DNA of 13,259 nt from an uncultured Oscillospiraceae bacterium (GTDB lineage Bacteria > Bacillota > Clostridia > Oscillospirales > Oscillospiraceae), in NCBI GenBank assembly GCA_900768135.1, contig CAAGBT010000041.1, positions 1 through 13,259 on the forward strand. Reading direction: 5' to 3'. Of this stretch, positions 5,806-12,801 are shown in pieces; the stretch's first letter is position 1; every line of letters starts with the position of its first letter. Position numbers and translations under genes: made by a program. The notes below the pieces were generated by a model. The model saw only the letters and a program-made list of their open reading frames with translations. It searched no databases and was not told the DNA's origin.

Positions 5806-7257
5806 TTGACCGCCATGGAATTTTTATCGAACAAGCCCCTGCTTATCACGGATACCATCCTGCGTGATGCGCACCAGTCCCAGGCTGCCACACGCATGAC
5901 GCTTGACGATATGCTGCCCGCCTGCGAGATCCTCGACTCGATCGGCTACTATTCGCTTGAATGCTGGGGCGGCGCCACGTTTGACGCCTGCCTGCGCTTC
6001 CTGAATGAAGACCCGTGGGAGCGGCTGCGTCAGCTGCGCGCCCATCTGCCGCATACAAAGCTGCAGATGCTGTTCCGCGGGCAGAATATTCTGGGCTATA
6101 AGCATTATGCCGACGATGTGGTGGACGAGTTCTGCGCGAAGTCCATTGAAAACGGCATCGATATCATCCGCATTTTCGATGCGCTCAACGATGTGCGCAA
6201 TCTGGAGCAGGCGATCAGATCCACCAAAAAATACGGCGGTCAGGTCGAGGCGACGCTCTCCTATACCGTCTCGCCCATCCATAACGAGGACTACTTTGTA
6301 AAGCTTGCCAGAGAGCTTGAACAGATGGGCGCGGATGTGCTGTGCATCAAGGACATGGCAAACCTTCTTCTGCCGATGGACGCCTATTCGCTGGTCAGGC
6401 GTCTGAAGGAAACCGTCAGTATGCCCATCCATCTGCACACGCACAACACGAGCGGCACGGGCGATATGGTCTATCTGATGGCGGCGATGGCAGGCGTCGA
6501 TATCGTTGATACCGCGCTTTCCCCGCTGGCGAACGGAACCTCTCAGCCTGCAACGGAATCCCTTGTGGCAACGCTTCGCGGAACGGTGCGCGACACGGGA
6601 CTCGACCTTGATAAGATGAGCGCCGCCGCCGTCCATTTCCGCAAGGTCGCCGAGCGGCTCAAGGCTACCGGCGCGCTCGACCCGAAGGTGCTGAACGTGG
6701 ATACCAACACGCTGCTTTATCAGGTCCCCGGCGGAATGCTTTCCAACCTCATCTCCCAGCTCAAGCAGGCTGGAAAAGAGGACAGGTATTACGATGTCCT
6801 TGCTGAGATCCCGCGCGTGAGGGAGGATTTCGGCTATCCGCCGCTCGTCACGCCCTCCAGCCAGATCGTTGGCACGCAGGCGGTGCTGAACGTCATCACC
6901 GGCGAACGCTACAAGATGGTTCCCAAGGAGTCCAAGGCCATGCTGCGCGGCGAATACGGCCAGCTGCCCGGCAAGGTCAGCGACGAGGTGCGCGCCAAGG
7001 CGGGCATCAGGCCCGAAGAGATCATTACCTGCCGGCCTGCCGATCTTCTGGAGCCGGAGCTGCCGAAATACCGCGAGGAATTTAAAGAGCTTGCCCGCAG
7101 CGAAGAGGACGTGCTGTCGCTCGCGCTGTTCCCGCAGGTCGCGCCCGGCTTTATCCGCACACGTAACCTGCGCCACCCCAAGGCGTTCCGCGTAATGCCG
7201 CCGGTCCGGAAGCTTCCGGCGCATGAGCGCGCAGTCGCGCCGGTCTCCCGCAGATAA
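5806..7257 (+). CDS. oadA: Oxaloacetate decarboxylase alpha / pyruvate carboxylase subunit B-like carboxyltransferase
   Basis: A 483-residue carboxyltransferase that moves CO2 between oxaloacetate/pyruvate and a biotin carrier. The HMGL-like TIM barrel (about 15-280) shows TDTILRDAHQSQAATRM, CWGGATFDACLRF, FRGQNILGYKHY, IKDMANLL, HLHTHNTSG and LANGTSQPATESL, containing the metal-binding and catalytic Asp, Lys and His residues of the family. The conserved PYC/OADA domain follows to about 450. The protein ends at SRR without a biotinyl domain (no AMKM), unlike full-length OadA of about 590 residues. It must therefore use a separate biotin carrier, not encoded nearby. AAGGAAAGG (5792-5800) favours TTG 5806 over ATG 5815, which would sit 14 bases from the site. 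It is monocistronic, with its own promoter and terminator. Confidence 0.88.
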   Translation: MTAMEFLSNKPLLITDTILRDAHQSQAATRMTLDDMLPACEILDSIGYYSLECWGGATFDACLRFLNEDPWERLRQLRAHLPHTKLQMLFRGQNILGYKHYADDVVDEFCAKSIENGIDIIRIFDALNDVRNLEQAIRSTKKYGGQVEATLSYTVSPIHNEDYFVKLARELEQMGADVLCIKDMANLLLPMDAYSLVRRLKETVSMPIHLHTHNTSGTGDMVYLMAAMAGVDIVDTALSPLANGTSQPATESLVATLRGTVRDTGLDLDKMSAAAVHFRKVAERLKATGALDPKVLNVDTNTLLYQVPGGMLSNLISQLKQAGKEDRYYDVLAEIPRVREDFGYPPLVTPSSQIVGTQAVLNVITGERYKMVPKESKAMLRGEYGQLPGKVSDEVRAKAGIRPEEIITCRPADLLEPELPKYREEFKELARSEEDVLSLALFPQVAPGFIRTRNLRHPKAFRVMPPVRKLPAHERAVAPVSRR

Positions 7258-7295
7258 GGGCAGACCTGCCGGATCAGTCTGAGAGGGAAACATGA

Positions 7296-7337
7296 AAAAC
7301 AGCCGCCCGCATCCGCGAGGACACAGGCGGCTGTTTT
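7296..7337. terminator. Terminator of the oadA-like gene
   Basis: AAAACAGCCGCC (7296-7307) pairs perfectly with GGCGGCTGTTTT (7326-7337) around an 18-base loop. The A-run and T-run flanks make it functional in either direction. Confidence 0.85.
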
Positions 7338-7403
7338 GCAGTGCGCCTGCCGGATACGGGAGGGACGGAGCGTATTGAGCAGGTTGGGCAGGCGGAGAAG
7401 TCT

Positions 7404-7429
7404 TGTTACACATTTTGAAAAGTGTCACA
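7404..7429. promoter_or_regulatory. Imperfect palindrome, possible operator upstream of ftsH
   Basis: TGTTACACATTTT (7404-7416) and GAAAAGTGTCACA (7417-7429) are inverted copies with few mismatches and no spacer. It lies just upstream of the candidate ftsH promoter. It does not fit CIRCE, CtsR or a 16-base NrdR box as I know them. Confidence 0.4.
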
Positions 7430-7621
7430 GAATATGACATTTTTGCGGAATTGACAGGATAGTTTTCCACGCCGGCGATAGCGCTGTTCATAATCCCCTG
7501 CTATAAAACAGGAAAGCCCGGAGAGCTGCCGCCTTGGGGAACGAACCGGCAAGCAGAGCGTATCCGCACTGCGGCAGGGCGCAGATCCGGACGGGAACGC
7601 CGAACGAAAAGGAGAAAACCA

Positions 7622-9442
7622 ATGAACGAAGTCAAATCGCCGAAAAGACCGCTGCTGTACTACTACGCTGTTGCGCTCGTGCTGGTGATGCTGTTCAATT
7701 TTCTCGCCATGCCGTGGATGGCAGAGCATCAGATCAAAGAGGTGGATTACAACACCTTTGTCACCATGACCGAGCAGGGAGAGATCGGCAAGGTCGAGAT
7801 TCAGCAGCAGGACAACCGCATCCTCTTCACCAGCAGCGATGAAAAGACCGTCTACAAGACGGCGATGGTGCCGGACGACGGATTAGTCCAGCGCCTGCTG
7901 GACGCGGGAGTCTCCACCACGGGCGAGGAGATCGAGCAGACCTCGCTGCTCGTCAGCATTCTCAGCTGGGTGCTGCCGATCATCATCTTTATCGGTCTGG
8001 GGCAGATCCTCGCGCGCAAGATGATGGAGAAAATGGGCGGCGGGGGCGACTCCATGATGTTCAACATGGGCAAGTCCAACGCCAAGGTCTATGTCAAGTC
8101 TGCCGAGGGCATCAAGTTTGACGACGTTGCGGGCGAGGACGAGGCCAAGGAGAATCTCACCGAGGTCGTCAACTACCTGCACGACCCCAGCAAGTATCAT
8201 GAGATCGGCGCGTCGATGCCCAAGGGCATCCTGCTCGTCGGCCCTCCGGGAACCGGTAAAACCATGCTCGCCAAGGCGGTCGCGGGCGAGGCGAACGTGC
8301 CGTTCTTCTCCATGTCCGGCTCGGAATTCGTCGAAATGTTCGTCGGCATGGGCGCATCCAAGGTGCGCGACCTCTTTAAGCAGGCCAAGGAGAAGGCCCC
8401 CTGCATCGTCTTCATCGACGAGATCGACGCCATCGGCCAGAAGCGCAGCGGCGGCCAGTACGGCGGCAACGATGAGCGTGAGCAGACCCTGAACCAGCTG
8501 CTCACCGAAATGGACGGCTTTGAGGGCAACAACGGCGTTATCATCCTTGCCGCCACGAACCGCCCTGAATCCCTCGACCCCGCGCTCACGCGCCCGGGCC
8601 GCTTTGACCGCCGCGTGCCGGTGGAGCTGCCCGACCTCAAGGGCCGCGAAGAAATCCTGAAAGTCCATGCCAGGAAGATCAAGATCGCCGAGGACGTTGA
8701 CTTCAACAAGATCGCGCGCATGGCCTCCGGCGCTTCGGGCGCAGAGCTTGCGAACATTGTCAACGAAGCGGCGCTGCGCGCCGTGCGCGACGGCCGGCGC
8801 TTTGCCACGCAGGCGGATCTGGAAGAGAGCATCGAGGTCGTCATCGCGGGCTACCAGAAAAAGAACGCCATCATGACCGATGAGGAGAAGAAGATCGTCG
8901 CCTGTCACGAGATCGGCCACGCGCTCGTGGCGGCGATGCAGACGCATTCCGCCCCCGTGCAGAAGATCACCATCGTGCCGCGCACTTCGGGCGCGCTGGG
9001 CTACACGATGCAGGTCGAAGAGGGCAACCATTACCTCATGAGCAAGACCGAGATGGAGAACAAGATCGCCACGCTGACCGGCGGCCGCGCCGCCGAGGAG
9101 GTCGTGTTCCACTCCGTTACGACCGGCGCGTCGAACGATATCGAGCAGGCGACGAAGCTCGCCCGCGCGATGATCACGCGCTACGGCATGAGCGATGACT
9201 TCGACATGGTCGCGCTCGAGACCGTCAACAATCAGTATCTCGGCGGCGACGCGTCGCTCGCCTGCTCCGCCGAAACGCAGACGAAGATCGACCAGCGCGT
9301 TGTGGAGCTTGTGAAAAAACAGCATGAAAAGGCTGTGAATATCCTGAACGAGAACCGCGCGAAGCTCGATGAGCTGGCGAAGCATCTCTACGAGAAGGAG
9401 ACCATCACGGGCGAGGAGTTCATGCACATTCTGAACGCCTGA
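7622..9442 (+). CDS. ftsH: ATP-dependent zinc metalloprotease FtsH
   Basis: A 606-residue membrane-anchored AAA+ protease that degrades misassembled membrane proteins and short-lived regulators. TM1 is at about 11-31, the extracytoplasmic FtsH_ext domain at 35-105 and TM2 at about 108-130. The AAA+ domain has Walker A GPPGTGKT (207-214), pore loop FVG (240-242), Walker B IVFIDE (262-267) and arginine fingers in the RPGRFDRR stretch (324-331). The M41 peptidase has zinc site HEIGH (429-433) with D506 as third ligand. The second-position Ile replaces the more common Ala of HEAGH. The C-terminal tail after the last helix is short. GGAG eight bases before ATG 7622 sets the start. The long leader and upstream palindrome suggest regulated expression. 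Confidence 0.97.
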   Translation: MNEVKSPKRPLLYYYAVALVLVMLFNFLAMPWMAEHQIKEVDYNTFVTMTEQGEIGKVEIQQQDNRILFTSSDEKTVYKTAMVPDDGLVQRLLDAGVSTTGEEIEQTSLLVSILSWVLPIIIFIGLGQILARKMMEKMGGGGDSMMFNMGKSNAKVYVKSAEGIKFDDVAGEDEAKENLTEVVNYLHDPSKYHEIGASMPKGILLVGPPGTGKTMLAKAVAGEANVPFFSMSGSEFVEMFVGMGASKVRDLFKQAKEKAPCIVFIDEIDAIGQKRSGGQYGGNDEREQTLNQLLTEMDGFEGNNGVIILAATNRPESLDPALTRPGRFDRRVPVELPDLKGREEILKVHARKIKIAEDVDFNKIARMASGASGAELANIVNEAALRAVRDGRRFATQADLEESIEVVIAGYQKKNAIMTDEEKKIVACHEIGHALVAAMQTHSAPVQKITIVPRTSGALGYTMQVEEGNHYLMSKTEMENKIATLTGGRAAEEVVFHSVTTGASNDIEQATKLARAMITRYGMSDDFDMVALETVNNQYLGGDASLACSAETQTKIDQRVVELVKKQHEKAVNILNENRAKLDELAKHLYEKETITGEEFMHILNA

Positions 9443-9448
9443 GATGCT

Positions 9449-9489
9449 TTGCGCAAAACCGAAGGTAAGATACAGTAACTTGCGCAAAA
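9449..9489. repeat. Direct pair of palindromic TTGCGCAAAA boxes after ftsH
   Basis: TTGCGCAAAA occurs at 9449-9458 and 9480-9489, start points 31 bases apart; each contains the palindrome TTGCGCAA. They lie between the ftsH stop and the tRNA-Pro fragment, where an attachment site would be expected. Confidence 0.6.
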
Positions 9490-9529
9490 GAAAATGGCAT
9501 AAAAAAGGCATAGCTTGCCGACTCCGGCA

Positions 9530-9576
9530 GAATGGGGTTCAAGAGGCCGCTGGTTCGATTCCAGTCACTCGGACCA
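9530..9576 (+). pseudogene. 3' half of a tRNA-Pro(GGG) gene (attachment-site remnant)
   Basis: From the end of the 5' anticodon stem onward the sequence is a tRNA. The anticodon loop ATGGGGT (9532-9538) has GGG for proline. Then follow 3' stem TCAAG, T arm GCTGG-TTCGATT-CCAGT (9549-9565), acceptor strand CACTCGG, discriminator A and CCA (9574-9576). The 5' half is missing: neither the CCGAGTG acceptor strand nor a D arm precedes it, and the bases before 9530 (TGCCG/CGGCA hairpin) break the anticodon stem. Many integrating elements recombine in tRNA 3' halves and carry a copy of that half, so this is probably an attachment-site copy. That it is a tRNA fragment is seen; the integration history is inference. 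Confidence 0.75.
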
Positions 9577-9636
9577 ACGAAAAGTCCCGTAACCGCAAGG
9601 CTTAATAGTGACAAGTAACTATTTTGTCGCAGAGAA

Positions 9637-9665
9637 CGGTGTGACCCGAAGGTCACGCCGTTTTT
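9637..9665 (+). terminator. Intrinsic terminator overlapping the recombinase 3' end
   Basis: CGGTGTGACC (9637-9646), loop CGAA, GGTCACGCCG (9651-9660) with one G-U pair, then TTTTT. It stops plus-strand transcription. The last codons of the minus-strand recombinase lie within it. Confidence 0.8.
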
Positions 9666-10954
9666 CTGTGTTCATAGGTTGTTTGCGTGATGATAGGCTC
9701 GGAAATAACGGGAATATCTACATCGTCCACGAAGTTGAAGAAAATCTTCACTTTCTGCTTGCGCTTGCCGCTGGATTTGTCCGGGGCATAGACGATGATT
9801 TTCTTGATATACTCGTTCACGATGGTCTGTGTCAGCTCCTCCACATCCACATATTTCTGTGTCAGGGCGATAAAGGCATCCAGACCGTCGTTCATTTCTT
9901 CCCGCTGTTCCACCCATTCTTCGATAACTTCAATTTCGAGCTTTAACCGTTCCTGCTCCGCTTCATAGTCCGCAGACATCTTTCTGTATCTGTCCTGATT
10001 GAGATTTCCAAGAACATAGTCCTCGTACAGCCGGGCGATGATGACATCCAGATCGGCAAGGCGTTTCTTTGCCTGTTCCAGCTTCTTTTTGTCATCCCGG
10101 ATGCTGCGCTCCTGGTCAGTCCTGCGGCATTGCAGCCATTCCTCCTGAAAACCGTCCACATCGCTTCGGATATACTCATTGACTGCCCGGATGCGTTCCA
10201 GAACGATTTCACGAAGCACATCTTCCCGGATATAGTGGGCAGTACAAGTACCACGGTTGCTCTTGTAGTTGTTGCAGACGTAGTGATCCTGCTTGCCCTC
10301 AAAGCTTTTGCTTGTGGCAAAGTGGAGCTTGCCGCCGCAATCGGCACAAAACAGAAGCCCGGAGAACAATCCCTGCCGTTCCGCTTTTGCGGGGCGGCGT
10401 TTGTTTTTCCTCAGTTCCTGCACCCTGTCAAACTGTGCCTGAGATACAATCGCTTCCTGTGTGTCCGGCAGATAAAACATATTCTCCGGCTCATTGGGAA
10501 TCCGCTTTTTCAGCTTGTAGGACTTGGAATAAGTCTTGAAGTTGCAGGTACAGCCTGTGTACTCCTGCCGTTCCAAAATCCCTGCAATGGACTGGTTGCC
10601 CCAGTGGTACGGTCTTTCCGGCATCGGCTTTTTCTTTCGCTTGGCATAGAGTGCCTTTGCGGTCATAATCTGCTTTTCTTCCAGAATCCTTGCAATCTGC
10701 TCCGGGCCTTTGCCGTCAATGCAAAGGTCGAAGATGAGCTTGACTACCGGAGCCGCTTCTTCATCCAGAATCCAGTGATCCTTGTCCTCCGGGTCACAGC
10801 GGTATCCGTAGGGCGGTTTGCCCATGTGCTTCCCACTGGTTCCTCTCTGCCGCAAACTGACACGGACTTTCTTGCTGGTATCACGGGGATACCACTCGTT
10901 GAACATACGTCGTTCGGGAAGGTGAAGCGCAAACAGCAAAAATCCAGTATTCAT
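9653..10954 (-). CDS. Serine recombinase lacking its catalytic N-terminal domain
   Basis: A 433-residue remainder of a large serine recombinase. Homology starts at about residue 17 (MFNEWYPRDTSKKVR), which is normally near residue 140. The recombinase domain follows (45-165, GKPPYGYRCDPEDKDHWILDEEA), then the zinc ribbon (C203, C206, C227, C237), a coiled coil (280-350) and a DUF4368-type C-terminal domain (365-433, VNEYIKKIIVYAP). The resolvase domain with the catalytic serine is absent. The first 16 residues (MNTGFLLFALHLPERR) look unrelated or frameshifted, so sequence homology breaks near 10910-10955. As it stands it cannot cleave DNA and is best regarded as a truncated gene. The match to the remainder of the family is clear; whether the short frame is translated is not known. 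Confidence 0.8.
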   Translation of the reverse strand: MNTGFLLFALHLPERRMFNEWYPRDTSKKVRVSLRQRGTSGKHMGKPPYGYRCDPEDKDHWILDEEAAPVVKLIFDLCIDGKGPEQIARILEEKQIMTAKALYAKRKKKPMPERPYHWGNQSIAGILERQEYTGCTCNFKTYSKSYKLKKRIPNEPENMFYLPDTQEAIVSQAQFDRVQELRKNKRRPAKAERQGLFSGLLFCADCGGKLHFATSKSFEGKQDHYVCNNYKSNRGTCTAHYIREDVLREIVLERIRAVNEYIRSDVDGFQEEWLQCRRTDQERSIRDDKKKLEQAKKRLADLDVIIARLYEDYVLGNLNQDRYRKMSADYEAEQERLKLEIEVIEEWVEQREEMNDGLDAFIALTQKYVDVEELTQTIVNEYIKKIIVYAPDKSSGKRKQKVKIFFNFVDDVDIPVISEPIITQTTYEHRKTA

Positions 10955-11032
10955 GCGGGTTTGCGGCGAGATGGCTCTCGATCAGATAGCTCTCTTTCAG
11001 ACGGTCAAAGGGCTGAAATCACAATCGCATAG
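10955..11032 (+). pseudogene. Possible 3' coding remnant at the junction
   Basis: A frame reading RRDGSRSDSSLSDGQRAEITIA ends at TAG 11030-11032, directly before the terminator at 11043. Its upstream part would run into antisense of the truncated recombinase, so at most the last 25 codons could be genuine. It might be the tail of the gene that once preceded parB. I do not recognise the family. Confidence 0.25.
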
Positions 11033-11042
11033 TTGTTTTCAT

Positions 11043-11080
11043 GGGAGAATGGCGGTAGCTGCGGTCATTCTCCCTTTTTT
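11043..11080 (+). terminator. Intrinsic terminator upstream of parB
   Basis: GGGAGAATG (11043-11051) pairs perfectly with CATTCTCCC (11066-11074), followed by six T. It insulates the ParB-like gene from transcription coming from the left. Confidence 0.85.
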
Positions 11081-11113
11081 CGTTCCTGCCGCATTTTACA
11101 GGAGGAAACGAAC

Positions 11114-12016
11114 ATGGAAGAACCGAAAAGCAAAGCGAAGCGCGGGGCAAAGACCGCTGCGGCTGCGCAAGAGGATAAAATCACGCTGCTCCCGCTGTCG
11201 GAGCTGCACGACTTCCCCAACCACCCATTCAAGGTGCGGGACGACGAGGCCATGCAGGAAACGGCGGAGAGCATCCGGCAGTACGGCGTTCTCGTCCCGG
11301 CCATCGTCCGTCCCCGCGAGGTCGGCGGCTATGAGATCATCGCCGGACACCGGCGCAGGCACGGCAGTGAGCTGGCGGGGCTTTCCGCCATGCCCTGCAT
11401 CGTGCGGCAGATGGACGACGACACCGCCACCATCCTCATGGTGGACAGCAACATCCAGCGGGAGAATATCCTGCCCTCCGAGCGGGCGCAGGCGTATAAA
11501 ATGAAGCTGGAGGCCATAAAGCGGCAAGGCGCACGAACAGATTTAACTTCGCCGCAAGTTGCGGCGAAGTTCCGCGCAGACGACGAAGTGGCAAAAGGCG
11601 CAGATGTCAGTGGCGACACCGTGCGCCGCTACATCCGCCTGACGGAACTTTCCCCGGAGCTTCAGCAGATGGTGGACGAGAAGAAGATCGGCATGACACC
11701 CGCCGTGGAAATCTCCTACCTCAAGCCGGAGGAACAGCAGATGCTCCTGACCGCCATCGACAGCGAACAGGCAACGCCCTCGCTTTCGCAGGCACAGCGC
11801 ATGAAAAAGCTCTCCCGCGACGGCAAGCTCAACGACGACACCATGCTGGACATCATGATGGAGCAGAAAAAACCGGAGGGCTATAACGTCGTCCTCTCAG
11901 CGGACAAGCTGCGCAAATACTTCCCGCGCTCCTATACGCCGCAGAAGATGGAGGAAACCATCCTGAAGCTGCTGGACGCATGGCTGCGCAAGCGCCAGCG
12001 CGACCAGTCCAGATAA
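11114..12016 (+). CDS. ParB/Spo0J family partition-like protein of a conjugative element
   Basis: A 300-residue ParB-type protein. A basic linker (1-20) leads into the ParB/Srx nuclease-like domain: LPLSELHDFPNHPFKV (26-41), IIAGHRRRHG (75-84, the CTP-binding GHRR patch) and DSNIQRENILPSERAQAYKM (111-130). A helix-turn-helix follows at about 145-190 (ADVSGDTVRRYIRLTEL), then a C-terminal helical region. This form is typical of Tn1549-like integrative conjugative elements in Clostridia, where it is thought to help maintain the element. AGGAGG at 11100-11105 sets the start. No parA precedes it; the upstream side is a truncated recombinase and a terminator. A 27-base perfect palindrome lies inside the gene at 11545-11571. 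Confidence 0.9.
   Translation: MEEPKSKAKRGAKTAAAAQEDKITLLPLSELHDFPNHPFKVRDDEAMQETAESIRQYGVLVPAIVRPREVGGYEIIAGHRRRHGSELAGLSAMPCIVRQMDDDTATILMVDSNIQRENILPSERAQAYKMKLEAIKRQGARTDLTSPQVAAKFRADDEVAKGADVSGDTVRRYIRLTELSPELQQMVDEKKIGMTPAVEISYLKPEEQQMLLTAIDSEQATPSLSQAQRMKKLSRDGKLNDDTMLDIMMEQKKPEGYNVVLSADKLRKYFPRSYTPQKMEETILKLLDAWLRKRQRDQSR
11545..11571. repeat. Perfect palindrome within parB
   Basis: Arms AACTTCGCCGCAA (11545-11557) and TTGCGGCGAAGTT (11559-11571) flank a single G. It codes for part of the linker before the helix-turn-helix. It could be a protein-binding site or an mRNA hairpin. Confidence 0.9.
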
Positions 12017-12048
12017 CCGAATACGACCGCAGACAACCACGACACCGA

Positions 12049-12078
12049 CCGGGCAGAGAGCTTTCTTTGCCCGGTTTT
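12049..12078 (+). terminator. Intrinsic terminator between parB and the next gene
   Basis: CCGGGCA (12049-12055) pairs with TGCCCGG (12068-12074), followed by TTTT. It probably reduces rather than abolishes read-through, because no clear promoter stands between it and the next start. Confidence 0.7.
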
Positions 12079-12103
12079 GTCATATCCAGAGAGGAGCAAA
12101 GCC

Positions 12104-12796
12104 ATGTATATCAACACGTTCAAGTATAAGCCGGAGGACGTTTCCTGCGTCCTCTGTACGGAATATGTCAAAAAGCTGGGCTGTACCGCCCTGTCCTGCC
12201 CCTGCCTTGCCGAGCGTATGGAAGCCGGTACGGTGGGCTATGCGGAGGCCGTCGCGGAGCTGTTTCCGTACCGTCCGCGCCTGACCGCAAGAATCATGCG
12301 GCTGGCGGAGAGCTTTCCCGGCACCATGTGGCAGGACAACGCCCACAGGAAGCGCATGGAGACCCTGCGGCTGCTGCTGGGCTTCCGCAAAGAGCGCGAC
12401 ACACCGGAGTTCTTCGCCGCGCTGTATCTGCTGACCTCCGATAAAGAGATCTCGGACAGGACCTTCAACTGCTTCTTCCGCGGCGGCATCGACTTCCGCT
12501 ACGCCCGCAGGCGCGGCATCTCATCCCATGACTACACGCTGCTTATGGCGGCAAAGAGCCTTTACTGCCACACGGCGGAGGTCACGCAGGGCGACCTTGC
12601 GGAGCCGCAGATTATCCCGGATGAGGCGTTCCGGCTGCTCATCAACGCCCTGCTCATCGCCCGTTTTGGGCTGGACGCCCTGAAAATTACCGCAAGACGC
12701 GGACAGCGGGAATATACCCTCCGCCGCCTCATCCGCCGCGAAACAGGGGCAAACGCTCCGTCTGCGGGGCTGCTTTTTCCCTCTGAGGGGAGGTGA
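12104..12796 (+). CDS. Conserved conjugative-element protein of unknown function with N-terminal Cys cluster
   Basis: A 230-residue soluble protein. Near the N-terminus cysteines at 15, 18, 27, 32 and 34 (CVLC, GCTALSCPC) suggest a small zinc site. The middle is helical and rich in Arg and aromatic residues (FRKERDTPEFFAALYLLTSDKEISDRTF), and the end is basic (TARRGQREYTLRRLIRRE), which fits nucleic-acid contact. The start is set by GAGGAG at 12091-12096, seven bases before ATG. Genes like it sit between ParB-like and replication-initiator-like genes in Tn1549-type elements, to my knowledge without an assigned function. The next gene's ribosome site lies within its last codons, so the two are probably co-transcribed. 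Confidence 0.75.
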   Translation: MYINTFKYKPEDVSCVLCTEYVKKLGCTALSCPCLAERMEAGTVGYAEAVAELFPYRPRLTARIMRLAESFPGTMWQDNAHRKRMETLRLLLGFRKERDTPEFFAALYLLTSDKEISDRTFNCFFRGGIDFRYARRRGISSHDYTLLMAAKSLYCHTAEVTQGDLAEPQIIPDEAFRLLINALLIARFGLDALKITARRGQREYTLRRLIRRETGANAPSAGLLFPSEGR

Positions 12797-12801
12797 ACAC
12801 C

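Larger units (their letters stand above)
7258..7621. other. 364-base gene-free region between oadA and ftsH
   Basis: It holds the oadA terminator (7296-7337), an imperfect palindrome (7404-7429) and a possible ftsH promoter, followed by a leader of about 150 bases. I see no credible ORF. A weak promoter candidate is ATGACA (7434-7439), 18 bases, GATAGT (7458-7463); a perfect TTGACA at 7451 has no matching -10 box. Confidence 0.6.

Noticed and set aside
5824..7491. 555-codon minus-strand frame opposite the carboxyltransferase gene
   Set aside because: Low-complexity Arg/His/Leu-rich translation typical of an antisense frame; the plus strand has clear family motifs.
7883..9511. 542-codon minus-strand frame opposite ftsH
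   Set aside because: Antisense to all AAA+ and zinc-protease motifs of ftsH; no independent support.
9480..9576. Complete tRNA-Pro gene
   Set aside because: No matching 5' acceptor strand, D arm or 5' anticodon stem can be found upstream of 9530.
9420..9656. Minus-strand ORF with SDWNRTSGLLNPILPES
   Set aside because: It is the antisense translation of the tRNA-Pro fragment and its flanks.
11033..12103. Classical parS (TGTTTCACGTGAAACA-type) site near parB
   Set aside because: No such sequence was seen on reading the region; only the unrelated 27-base palindrome inside parB stands out.
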